Part shown: positions 46,232-57,800 of the stretch, in pieces
Layout of the letters: the number at the start of each line of letters is the position of its first letter
Numbering within the stretch: the stretch's first letter is position 1
NCBI GenBank assembly: GCA_003971905.1
Contig: RSEE01000094.1
Span: 124,001-188,000 of the forward strand
DNA: 64,000 nt
DNA from: Moniliella sp. 'wahieum'
Lineage: Eukaryota > Basidiomycota > Moniliellomycetes > Moniliellales > Moniliellaceae
Direction: 5' to 3'
The notes under the pieces: generated by a model
Told to the model about the DNA's origin: nothing
Databases searched by the model: none
What the model saw: only the letters and a program-made list of their open reading frames with translations
Position numbers and translations under genes: made by a program

Positions 46232-46712
46232 GGCTGTGGTGGGAGGGAGGGAAAGGCAGAGGAGGAATGGGGTGCGTGGTGGGGAGACGAGAGTGCCCGC
46301 GCACGGGACGGGCGGAATATATACGGGGCCTGTTGGCCGGGGCCATGGCGGTTTCGGCGGGAAGAAAAATTGACTAACCGACTGCGGCCACAGGGGCAGT
46401 CTGCTGTGGGTTCCGGGGGGTGGGAGCGTGACAGCGCCCAAGCCGCGCGCTGCCCGTGCACCGTGCACACTGACCCTATGCGCCGCAACCTCCACGTGCA
46501 CACTCGCCCTTTTGGCGTTGAAATTTGAACGGCGATTGTTGAATCTTGCAGATTCTTAGGGGCCATCTTACCTCAGGGCTCAGCAGCACCTGCACCTCCT
46601 TTGGTAACATTTCAGTCCATCCTCCCGCCATGGACGCTTGGACATCTCGCGCCCCCCCCCTCAGTATGCAATCGCCAGCCCACCGACAGGCCTCCGCCAG
46701 TCATCCCTCCCG
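46232..46712. promoter_or_regulatory. Divergent promoter region upstream of adenosylhomocysteinase
   Basis: Upstream sequence of the strongly conserved SAH hydrolase gene, with a GGAATATATACGG TATA-like element on the minus strand about 85 bases from its ATG (46312-46324) and a C-run at 46648-46656. The TATA assignment is by sequence and spacing only. Confidence 0.45.
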
Positions 46713-47297
46713 ATGGCCTCCACGTCCACCTGCGAGCTGGCCACCGTCCCCCAATTTGACTGTGTCCTAGTGGGTGCTCGGCCTGTAGTTTCCGACGGAA
46801 AAGAGGCGCTACGAGGCGACCGTATTGTGTGCCGCCCCATCGAACGCATCTTCCACCGCTGCCTCAACCAGCCCGCCGTCGAGGTTACGCATTTGGTCCA
46901 CTTTGATGCTGCTGGCCAGCCCCATCTTCCCCCGATGCCGCTCCCTAGCAGTATGTTCTACCCTTGCGGCGACATCTTTCTCGCTATACGTCCTGACCTA
47001 TCACTTCACATGGAGGATGGCAATGAACACAAAAGAAGGAATGCGATCGTAACAACAGTGCCCCAAGATTCGCTCGCTTGGACGAAGACGACCGGGTACC
47101 CCCATATTATGAGTCAGGGTCTTATCGTCTACATGGATCGCGGGTCTCTCTTCCCCCCGCCCTATGCTGTTAAGGCTTGGCGACGTCTCGGACTTCCCGG
47201 GCAAAGTGCTTTCCATGTCAGCCCAGCGGGACTAAGCCGGCTGATGGACGTCATGTCCGGCCGCTCTCCCTGCCTTCAGTGTTGTGGGAAGAGATGA
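46713..47297 (+). CDS. Hypothetical protein
   Basis: An unusually long unbroken frame for this window, about 195 codons from the ATG at 46713 (MASTSTCELATVPQFDCVLV) to 47297. Readable blocks: GARPVVSDGKEALRGDRIVC, VEVTHLVHFDAAGQPHLPPM, SSMFYPCGDIFLAIRPDLSL, QDSLAWTKTTGYPHIMSQGL and IVYMDRGSLFPPPYAVKAWR. The mix of hydrophobic and charged residues is protein-like and not low-complexity. I know no family for it. It might be a lineage-specific gene. Confidence 0.45.
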   Translation: MASTSTCELATVPQFDCVLVGARPVVSDGKEALRGDRIVCRPIERIFHRCLNQPAVEVTHLVHFDAAGQPHLPPMPLPSSMFYPCGDIFLAIRPDLSLHMEDGNEHKRRNAIVTTVPQDSLAWTKTTGYPHIMSQGLIVYMDRGSLFPPPYAVKAWRRLGLPGQSAFHVSPAGLSRLMDVMSGRSPCLQCCGKR

Positions 47298-48321
47298 TGC
47301 CGCGGCTGCTTTACCAGACAGAGTTCATCTCTTTAGTTTTGACAAGAGCGCGTTCAGATCTCAGACCTGAAATGGGCATGAAGCTCAGTGGGAGGAGAGT
47401 AAGCACTGACGCTCTCCGGTATGGGTGCTTTGGCGGCAAATGTCCCGGTGACGCGAGGATGAACTGATCTGTATATAGCCTTAGTGGTCTCCGATTCGTC
47501 GCTGCCTGATGAGGCGCGCCCTGCACGGCTTCTCGCTCGATGTCCGAACCACATATGAGATCGCATTAATTTGAGCAGGAACGTGAAGCTTGAAGCTTGA
47601 CAGCTTGATCCCTGACCGCGGTGATGGGGCAAGAGAATCACCTTCTCATACACTCGCACGCAGCCAACTGCATCGCTACACTCTGCTTACTCTTGCTGAA
47701 TGGCAAGGCGTTGCAGGTGACCTCGACAGAATGGGGGCAGGCGTTTCTCGTTCGGTCGAAATGCCGCGAGGTGGGAAGTGGAGGACGTGCTGGGGAACAG
47801 TACTGCACACCACAGACAAGGAAAGGAGGCGCTGGTGTCGAAAGAGGCGGGTGGGCTAGAGCATCAGGCTGGCTCGGTAGGCCATCAAGCTTCAAGGCTT
47901 GAAAAGGGCCTGTGGAGGTCCAGCGCAGGGGCTGGCCCGAGCAGCTGGGTGTGGCGATGACGCCGTGTGGGATGGACTGATGGATGGATGGCGCAGGCGA
48001 GCTGCCTCAGGCCGCGGATGCGACCCAAATTAATAAGCCCTACTTTGTGGGGAGGGGTTTCGAACCCTAGCAGACCCTAGCGCTCGCAGCCGTTACGTCA
48101 CCGTTGCTGGCGCCGTGCAGGGGGTGAGCGTGGCCGCTGGGCTCCTGTGCGGGTTCGCTGGGCCGACGCACCAGGGATGCGGGCCGGGGACCGGTGACCG
48201 GTCACGGTGACCAGTGACCCAGGAGAGCCCGGGCAGTCCGCCGATGTCGGGCGGACGCCGCAGCGCAGGCCGTCAGGCAGGCTGCCATCGTTGTTGGGCT
48301 GCGCCGCCACCGCCCCCCAGC
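47298..48321. other. Intergenic, no gene recognised
   Basis: Includes a GGTGACCGGTGACCGGTCACGG-like inverted-repeat cluster (48188-48220). The motif GGGGTTTCGAACCC (48053-48066) is palindromic but has no tRNA arms around it. Confidence 0.4.
48188..48220. repeat. GGTGACC inverted-repeat cluster
   Basis: Overlapping GGTGACC/GGTCACC copies capable of pairing, about 100 bp before the Sel1-repeat gene's ATG. Confidence 0.7.
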
Positions 48322-49892
48322 ATGCCCACCCACGTCGCCAGCAGCACGTGGCATCCCGACGACGGCTTATCCACCCGCCTGGCCTACGCCACCCTCGACG
48401 ACCCACCCCCACCCCACCCCCGCCCAGCAGCGTACGTTGCCCCCAGCCGCCGCCGCTCGCGCCCCCGCGCCCGTCGATGCCGACGACAGCCACTCGCTCC
48501 ACTCGCTCCTTCTCGATCCTGCCCCACCCGGCCAGCCAGCGCCTTCTGCTTCCCATCCCCCTGCCCCTCCGATCCGTCTCTCCAGCCCGAGCCCTTGAGC
48601 ATTGCTGATGCCCTCAAGCACCCGTTGCATACCCCCTTGGTCGGCCCCGATGCCCGGCCATCGACGCTGGACGATGCGTACGACGATGGGTATGGGTACG
48701 GGTATGGGTATGGCTCTGGATACGGGTACGGATATGGCGGCGCATACGATGCGTACGACGGCAACGTCTACGTGGGCAAGTATGGGCCGCTGCCGCCGGG
48801 CATCCTACCCAACAGTCGCCGAGCTCGGGCCATTGCCGATCACGATGACGCGAAAGCATGGTGTCCGACTTGGACGTGGATACCCTTCGGCTCGACGGCG
48901 CATCGACCCGCTCCCGGTCCAGTCGGTGGAGCTTCGCTGCCACTTCGGCCGCGCCCAGCGGGGGCAGCGGTGGATCGGGCTCGGGCGGAGCTGGCATGAG
49001 CGTTCCTGTCGAAGGCGTTGGCAAGGCGCTGGGTCTCGCTCGGGAGGCCCGGTGCCGACAGGCCGCCAACAGGCCGCACCCAGCATCGCAACCGACTCCC
49101 AGTCGCTTTATACGGCCATGAGCCACATCTCTGCTTCCACCTCGGGAACTGGGCGGTCACGAGCCACGCGGGCGTCCAAATTGGCTGGGTCCAACTTGGC
49201 TACCACGCCCGAGGAGCCGGCCAAGACGGGGCCGGCTCTGGCCGAGGAGTACCTGAGCAAAGGAATTACGTACCATGAACAAGGCGACATGACCCGCTCT
49301 GCTTTACTTTGAACGCAGCGCCAAGATTGAGGGCGGGTGCGTGGTGGGTATGTGCATGTGGGGACTCACCTTGCGCGAAGGTTGGGGCGCCCGCAAGGAT
49401 CCCAAACGTGGATTTGAATGGATTCAAATGGCCGCTGCGCGGGCCGGGGAGTTGTCGAATCGGGCCGGAACGGGTGGGGCGGAGCTCAAAGCGATACGCG
49501 TATGTGATCTGGTCTCGTTCCCTTGCGTTGATTGCTGACCTGGTTGGTGCAGTCGGAGCTCAAGCTAGCTGTGTACGAGCTTGGCAAGTGCCACTGCTAT
49601 GGATGGGGCACCAAGAAGGACCCCAAAAGCTTTGGGCTACTTTGAGCTGGCTGCTCGATTGGGCGATGTGGACGCCCAAGCCGAGGCAGGTGCCTTGTAC
49701 TATGCTGGCAAGGGCTGCAAGAAAGATCTCAAAAAGGCGGCGATGTACTATCGCATGGCGGAGAAGCAAGGGTACGACACGGTCGGCCTTTCGTGGATCT
49801 GGAAGGAAAAGTATAATGAGCAGGTCCATCGCCCGCCTGCCACCCTGACCTCCTTTTTTCCTGTCTCGAGCGACTTGTGCTTGCCCTGGTGA
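48322..49892 (+). CDS. Sel1-repeat protein (Skt5/Dsf2-like)
   Basis: Sel1 repeats are alpha-solenoids used as scaffolds, in fungi often for chitin synthase activation or polarity. The start MPTHVASSTWHPDDGLSTRL at 48322 leads to a Pro/Ser-rich region. A Tyr-Gly repeat (DDGYGYGYGYGSGYGYGYGG, 48682-48741) follows, then a Gly/Ser stretch, YTAMSHISASTSGTGRSR, and the repeats: LAEEYLSKGITYHEQGD, KIEGGCVVGMCMWGLTLREG with DPKRGFEWIQMAA, then across a 53-nt intron (49500-49552) SELKLAVYELGKCHCYGWGT, KKDPK, YFELAARLGDVDAQAEAGAL and KKDLKKAAMYYRMAEKQGYD. It ends near TVGLSWIWKEKYNEQ, as in Dsf2-type proteins. Frameshifts lie near 48865, 49300 and 49630. Whether it activates chitin synthase is unknown. 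Confidence 0.85.
48687..48740 (+). repeat. In-frame GGGTAT/GGGTAC hexamer repeat coding for Gly-Tyr
   Basis: About nine near-identical hexamers in the Sel1-repeat gene, translated as alternating Gly and Tyr. Confidence 0.85.
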
Positions 49893-51887
49893 GTGCCACC
49901 ATTTTGTATTCCAAGCAGCTCTCTCTACGTTCCGGCCCAGAGCCTGAATGCAATGCTGCTGCGCCCTTGCCTGTGTTTCCAGCGCCCTATGGGCCCATCA
50001 TGCGCGGGACTCTCCGTTCTTTTCTTCCACTGCTTCCTCCTCGTGCGGTGACACAGCCCACTCCTCCTTTCTCCTCTGTCTTATCATTCGCAGGTCCCTC
50101 GGCCTATCTTCGGATCAGGTACATGTGTCCCTGGCCGCGGATGGTTGATCGTTGGGTTCCCCCATCCATATGTACCCATCCCACAATGTTGCGCGTCCTT
50201 CATTCCGCTTTCGCATCGCACCTACATCGACCCCAAATCCCCATATTCGAATACTGTTCCTTCCAGCTGAAGCTTCCAGCTCTCTCTCAATGATCGGGGT
50301 TTGTATTGATACAGCTTTTATAGCCACAGTGCCGGGTCGCACGCCGCGTAAGTTATAGAAAACGTAGGCACTTTTGTACATCAGGTACTGCCACAGGCCA
50401 CTTGTGTCCACCAACCTTTCTCCCGATGCACACCCAGTACAGGAATGTCGATGATTCCATGAGGGGGGTGGGGCCAATGAAGCTTGAAGCTTGAAGCTTG
50501 AAGCTTGAGGCAGCAAAGGGAAGTTGTCGCGCAAGTGTGTATCTGCAGTCTCACCTGGGTCGCGTACCTATGCCGCGTCCGGGTCATCCCAAGGGGATTG
50601 GGGGAGAGCGTGGTTGGGTCCACACGCTTAGGTATGCACGTTACCCACATTTTAGGAAGCTCTTCCGGGTATGTAATACGCGGTGGGCACTCGTGTGCAC
50701 GTCCCCTCTCCTTCGATCGCAGTGACTAGTGGTCCGGAATCGTGACACGCTCTGTCGGTTGTTGTGACGGTGGGGGCGAAATGTGGGGCCTGTGCCGCAA
50801 AAAGTGTAGTAGGTGAGAAAGCAGGACGAAGACGACGAGGCTAACACGTGGATACGACGTGTCGTGATGCTGACGAGTCATCTAATAGTCACCTTTCCTG
50901 CTGGTTGGATTTGATAAAAGCGGTGCTTGAGAGCTTGAAGCTTCCAAAGCTCCAAGGTCCATAAGGGGGAGCGCGTTAGACGTTAGATCTTAGATCTTAG
51001 ATGCGTTTAATTTGCTCACGATGCCTAGTCGGTAATCGGCAACGGTAATCGATGATCGATGACCGATGATGTCGATGATCGGATCGCCCCTTGCGTCGAT
51101 CCACCGGCAAAATAGGCAAAACAACGCACTCCCGAGAGAGCGGGAAGCGGGTAAGATCGATCTGAGATCTGCGATCGGCCGGTGAGATCGAGATGGGGTA
51201 TGGATTGCTCCCGGGGCGGCATCCGACACGCATCGCGAGCCGAAGGGTCTGCCCAGGGGGCCGAGTTGCGGTGGCGGTGTTGTGACAGACTGTGACTAGG
51301 GACTGGGGCGGATTGCGGTGCGGACGGGTGCTTGGGCGGGTGGCTGGCACCGGCAGCTCCTGTGCGCCCACTCGCCACTAGATACCGACGGCCAGTACCG
51401 CCACCCAGCACCTAGCAGCTGCTGCCCAGCGAGTAGTAACGAAGAGCATGTGGCGACGAAAGCTAGTAGTGACTTGGCGATTGGCGTGCACGGGGCGAGC
51501 GGGGAGCGCGTACCGGTTGCGGTGCGCTGCGTTGCCACGCAGCAGTGGCCCAGCGGCGCCGCTGGCGCATGTCGGCTTACGTAGGCAGCGTTGGGTTGGG
51601 GACGTGGATTGAATATTGACTCGGCGGGATGGCTAGATGGCTGGGCTGCGAGGTGAAATTGAAAGTGCAAGACGGTGGCGCAAAGCCCGCGAAAAAAGGC
51701 ATTGCAAGCGCGGTGCTGGGCTGCACCTCTCGCTCGGTCGTTCGCCGGGCCATTGCTCCTTACGGGGCTCTTTCCTTTCTCTTCTCTTCGTCCCTTCTTG
51801 TCCTTCTCTTCATCTCCGTCTCTTCGTCCCCTTTTCGTCCCTCCTTCTTTTCCCTCCCCTTCTCGTCCCGCCCGCCTCGCTGCCAGG
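49893..51887. other. Intergenic, no gene recognised
   Basis: Contains four GAAGCTT-based direct repeats (50480-50508) and TTAGATC repeats (50980-51003). The long minus frame running 51296-52537 is an Arg/Gly-rich shadow of pyrimidine-rich sequence upstream of the next plus-strand gene. Confidence 0.4.
50480..50508. repeat. AAGCTTG tandem repeat
   Basis: Four tandem copies of AAGCTTG downstream of the Sel1-repeat gene; single copies recur near 10720, 16191, 26047, 47585 and 50937. Confidence 0.8.
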
Positions 51888-54800
51888 ATGCTGTGCGTAC
51901 TCCCCCCCGCCCCGCTGCCTGTCTGCTGACCCGTCTTGCCTTCAGGCGCTCCGCAGCAGCGACGCGTCCTCGCCCGCCGCCACGACAGCACCACCCTCCC
52001 CTCCCCCTTCTCCTCCCACGCCGACATGCCCCGGCTGCGACGACCCTCCCGCCGCTGCCACCACCGCCGACGCCCACCCGCCCCTCCTCCCCAACGCCTC
52101 CCCCGCCATGCTGCTCTCCCCCACCCGATGCGCCCCCAGAGCCCACATGAATGCTTCCCCACCAGCCCCCTTGCCGCCCGCCATCGTCTGCCAGCTCCCG
52201 CCACTTCACACCGTGCTTCCCCCGGAAGAGTACGTGTGCTGTCTCTGCTGCGCGAGCGCGTGCGCGTTCGCCTGTGTCGCCTGTGTTCCTCGTCATGCTG
52301 ACTAGCCCGCTTCCCAGAGTGGCCTCCGACGCGCTCCATCCCGCGCTGCCGCCGCTGGTACGGTGACCAATCTAAAACGTGGCTGCCTCCTCCCGCTCTA
52401 CCCCACCCTCGGAGGCCAACTCTATGCCATTTCACGCGAGTACGGTCTGCCATCAATTGGGGCCTCAGTGTGTATCTTGTCGACGACGGCTTTGGCTCTC
52501 TAGGGCCCTGCATCGGTGACAGTGCATGGCGCTCCATCTGGGCACCCTACTTTACCGATCCCACCCACCCTTACTCGGGCCAGAGCGCGTCCTACTCTTC
52601 TGCCTCGTTGCCGCCCGCTCTGCTCATCCACTGCCTGGGACTTGACTCTGACCCCAGCATCGCCGTGCCCCTTCCCCGTTTGCCCATTGTCGGGCGTATT
52701 GAATGGGCGGTTGAACTATGCGGGCACCCTGGTGGCCCAACTGGATTGCCGAAGCGCGCGAAGCGCGGCGGCTGCACTCGACCCCAACCTCCTTGGACTT
52801 GGCGCTCTCCAATGGCGAGACTCTCCTTTGCCCTATACCTCCTCCCATATCCGCGCACGCCGTCGCCGCTTCTGATCGTTTCTGCCGGCTGGTCCGGCCC
52901 AAAACCCTTGACACTGAGCACACCTGATATGCCCACTCGGCCTCCGCTTCCGTCAATGCCCGCCCGGATCGAGGCTCGCCGATACAGCGGAAGCGAGAGA
53001 GGACTGTCTCACCGCGCCTGGGAATGACACCTTCCCGGACCCGGCACCTAGCTCGTACGCGGAGACGCACGCCGGTCCTTGCCAGATGCAGCTGCATGCC
53101 CTGGCACGAACTGCGTCCTGGCCGGATTCCTCTCCACTCTCCACGACAGGTTCTAGACACGTCCACCCCACTCTCCGGCCGTCCCCTCGGACCCGTCTCC
53201 GTCCCTCTTCCGCTCGTCCCCTTCCCGAACCAGAAGCACTGCCAGCTTGCCCCACCGGACTGCACCCGCCTCTTCTATGCCGGTTGTCGAGCAGGGCCGG
53301 TCTGCCGCCGTCTCTGTCAGCTCAGCACCATGTCGGAGCCCTGACCAGCTCGCCACCCATCCGAGCTCTGCGGTAGCACTTCGGATCGGGAATGGTACTC
53401 ACAGCCCGAGACTGGAGTCCCATCCTCTTCACTTGCCTCAGACTCGCGTGTGAAGCGTTGGTCCTTGCCCCAAAGGAACCAGTTGTCCCGTCTTCTCCGC
53501 CAAAGGTACACCCCCAAGAAGTGGAGAGCGTTGCCGAGCCGTCGCCCAGCAAGAACGAGGTGGCATCGAGTCCGCGGTCGAGTCAAGAGAACGACGTGCC
53601 CTCCCTTCGAACAGTACCGTTCCTCGATTGCCCGGACACACGAGACATCCCAAGCGGAGAGCCAGTCTTGTCGAAGAGCACGAGATCATTCCATCGAGGC
53701 GCTCTAGCACCTTTGTCGTCTCCACCGACCCGGAACCCGCCGAGCCGTCTGACGGACCTTCGTACGTTCCTCTCGACGATTCGGAGGAGCGGGGCCTACA
53801 ACCAGTCCTGTCCCTACGCCCGCCACGAGACCCCACTGCACCCTCGCGGTCTCTTCCCCCACCACCGCCACAGTCGTCGCTTGAGGCATGCAGGAGTTGG
53901 GCTGGACGAGGACGAGTGGGCGGGGTTGGCCCTGGCCCAGCCCATTTCTGGGACTCAGATACCTGGCGCGGACAGCCAAGGCCGGGCACGGCGCCGCACG
54001 ATGGATCAAGTCTGCTCACTCAACTGCCGAACGAGGACCGTCATTCGTTGGCTTTAGCCTTGGCTCCTTTGGGTCGGCAGTTTGGACGTTGACCCCCCTC
54101 CTGGGTTGGGCCAGTGGCAGAGCGCGTAACGCATGCTAGACCCTCTACCTACGGATGAGGAGGGCACCTTGCCTCCGATTGACGATGTCGGCGATGTCTT
54201 GTCACTCTGGGTCGATTCTGCCCAGACCAAAGGCAAGACCTCCCTTCTTTCTCCCTTGCATCTGGCGGCGCCCCAGTTTGAGTCGACGCTGCATCAGGAT
54301 GATCCTGGGGAACCCCACTTCGTTGACCAGTCGGTCCTGGGCAAGAAGGAGACTACTGAGACCAAGCTGGTGACCGAATCCTGCTCCCCCCACCCATCAC
54401 CTTTCCCAGCCCGCACCCAGCTGAGCCCGTACCTGCCGAGGCAGTGGAGGCCAACGGGGCGTCCGAGCTGGGGACAGGTGCACTGTGGTTGATGCCCCGA
54501 TGCCTTTGGATCCTACTTCCGCTGCACCTCTATTTCAGAGAAGACGGCCGAAGAGGAGGAGCCAGAGAGATGCCCAACTCGTGGAGCGAATGGACTTTGC
54601 AACCGTCCCAGTCTGTGACCGAGGTGGACCAAGCCACTAAGCCAGAAATTCTGAACCGCCCGATCACCATTGAACCTACCAGTGCCCTTCCGTCGTTTGC
54701 TACGCAGACAGGGGTTGCACCGTCTGCTACATCCCACCTTCTCGGATCTGGCAACGAAGTAGGAGTCCCGGCTCCCATTGAGTCCGAATCTGCGGCGCAC

Positions 54801-57800
54801 CGTATGTCTTCTTCTGTGGTTCGCAGCGAGTCAATCACCACGGATCTGAGTAGTAGTGGCAGGGGACCCCTTGAGCACGATTGAGAAGGCACTGCAACTC
54901 CTCGCCCCGCCGTGTGGACAGGGACGTTCCTCCCACCTTCGCCCAAACAGATTTGGCGGCTCTGATGGGCTCGAGCAGCTCACACCAGATCTCGTCAAGT
55001 GCCTTGGACCGACCCACTCCCATGCGCAAGACGTCTCTGGGCCCCGAACGCACTTCGACTTCCTTTTCGGACATTATGTCTCACCCCCCGAGCTCGCTCT
55101 GTTGCCGGCCCAAGCGTTTCGTTCTCGACGTCCTTCCCTCTGCGCTCCACTGAACGCACCTCTTCGTCCGCCTTGGCCGCTTCTACCTCTTCGCCTACGA
55201 TGCGTCGTTGGGGTCTTCTCCCCGCACAGCTAGCCCAGCTAGTCCAGCCCGAGAGAGCCTACCCGTCGGATTCGGAGCAGGTCGGGGAGGAAGGTCTGGC
55301 AAGTTCCCAGCGAAGCCAACCAATGCTTCTTGGCCAATCACCCCAGGCGCGCTCAAGCACCCAACTTACCATGCCCCTTTCGACCCCCCAACCTCTCTCA
55401 TTCGCGATACGTTTCGCTGGAAGTGCCAATCTCTCATGCTGCCACGGACACGGAGGATGACTTCCACTCGGCCCGGGGGTCTCTGGACCATTCGGTTCGG
55501 AGCCAATTGTCCCCGGCGCCTCACTCGCCGCCATTGGGCCACCCGAGCCTCCAGAACGAGGAGTTGGTGCGTAGCCTGTCCTGGACCAGGGTCACTCCGC
55601 CACCCCTTCTACCCCTGCGGCCCGGGACTGGATCAAACCCGGTTGGAGCGCCCCACAAGCTCTCATTCGGACCGAGGTCCCATTCGCGATGCCAGCCAAT
55701 TGGATCCAACGCAAACCCCGACCCAAGTGCCCGAATCGATCACCTCCATTGCGTTGCCAGGTCATGCTCGCCCGTTGCCATGCGATGATTTGGACCCTGA
55801 CCTTCTCAACGGATGGCGTGCATGTGCCCGCTCTGTCCTGGGAACCGATGTCAGACCAGGAGACGGATGCTGACAATGGCGACGTGACCAATGCCACAAC
55901 CCTTCCTCCCTCGTCCTTTGAGCACAGCGTCAAGATGGATGATACCGACTTCAATCCGTCCCAGCCCATTCCGTCGCTCTTCTCTCACCCTAATGAACCG
56001 GTCTTTGAGGACAAGGAAGAAACAACTCCCCTTGCCCGGGTAGCTAAGGATCAACCTCCCGTGAATGGCAAGCAAGAGGCCACCTCATGTGCTCCCTTGG
56101 TTACCTTTCCGGCTCCGGAGTCCCAGAGTTGGTCGGGGATGCAGGGTTCAGAACGACAGGATGCGTTTGATTCCCAGACCGACTCGGGCTGCAACCCTTC
56201 CCCCCCCCTGAGGTGCAAGACCCTTCGATCAAGCCCCCTTCCTTGGGGGATGGGCCGCCCCCCATCCTCATTTCTCAACCACCTCGGCCAGCTCCGACAC
56301 GGGTAAGACTGGACCGAACCCGGTCACCCACCTCTCCTCTCGGTTCTCCGCCAGCTCTTCCGAAGAATCGTATGGGCCATTCCGGGCTACGCGGGCGGCG
56401 CATCCGGGTTGGGTTGAGGATATGTCGTCCCCCCCACTTTTGGTCAGTACCCGCCACAACGAGCCAGCCAGCCGTCTGGATCGATTGCGGCGCTGCTGTC
56501 CAACTACCAGCGCATGTCTGCTCGCCCTCACCCCCCCTCGAACCGGCTGGGCAACTTTCTGGAGGACGATCCCGACCCGTTCCGTCCCTCGGGCCCGGTC
56601 GTAGCCCAGAGCAGCGTGGCGAATCAAGAATCGGGGGTGATGCCCCTCTTTTCTGGCGCACCTGGCTTCCCTCCCATCCTGCCGTACACGTCCAATTCCG
56701 CTCGCCGTACTCCCTACCGAGCTCAGCTATGGTCCCAACGGGGATGTACCAGCCAGGCTACTTGGTTGGCCGGACCGAGCCAATGACGGCGACCCCTCTG
56801 ATTGCGCAGAGCATTGAGGAAGTGGACGAACCGGCACTCTCGGCCCCGTCGTCGAGCTATTCACTTGTATCCGACGCGACTAAGGAGGGTGAGGAGGCGC
56901 ACCGGACGCACACAGTTCTTCGCAGGACTGTACCCGTCCTCATCTACAGTGGAGGTTAACCTCGAGTCGTCCCCGTCGAGTGGCCTGCTTCATGACGAGG
57001 AACCACTCAGGTTGCCTGCCACCTCAGTCCCGCAAGCTGGTCAACGGACGCACGAGGCAACGGTCGAACAACCCAATCACAGTTTGCACCCGCTCTCTCC
57101 TGTCGCGCCGGATCCAGAACAGAGAGAGTCGTCCTCACCCAGCAGCTGGGGAGCGAGTCGAGCCAAGTGCCCCCCCCCCTGTCCAATGACCGTCCGAGCT
57201 TGGAGGACGAGACAGCCACGGAGCCAGTTGGTGAGCGGCGCAGTTCACGCCCCGGCTCCTGGAGCGACTCGCTCGACACTTCAGGCATGCCTTCGATGCA
57301 GGCCTTGCTAGACGGTACCATCGCCGATCTGAGCCGTGGCAACACGCCCATCGCGCCCCAAGATGGATATCGTTCCGTTGAAGCGCGGGAGAGGGAGACC
57401 AAAGGGGAAAGGCTTTCTGGGGCACACTCGTTGGCGGAAACGAATGCGGCTGTGGGGGCGCGCTCCTCGCTCGAACCGGCGACGGGGGGGACAGAGGCTC
57501 GGCATCGCAACTGAATCGGTGGATACGTCATTGACTCCAACACATGCCTACCCGCGCTGGCGCCACAAGCGTCTTCGATGGATCGTCGGCTGCCCGAAGA
57601 GATCGAATCCATGTTGCCGGAAGCTCCTCAGTCTCTGTCGCCGCTCAGGAGTAAAGGGTGGGAAGGTGCCAACGAGGCCAATGACATTATTCGTCGCGGC
57701 AGCACTGCCAGCCAATGGCACCGTTCTCCTTGCACCACCTACCGCCAATCCGTCCTGACTGGCTACTCTTCCCGCCTTGGTGACGAGAGTCGGACGACGA

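Noticed and set aside
48053-48066. GGGGTTTCGAACCC, T-loop-like
   Set aside because: It is a simple palindrome; no cloverleaf can be drawn around it.
51296-52537. 413-codon minus-strand ORF, Arg/Gly/Glu-rich
   Set aside because: It is the antisense of a pyrimidine-rich leader and the Pro-rich exon of the plus-strand giant gene; no motif, composition dictated by base bias.
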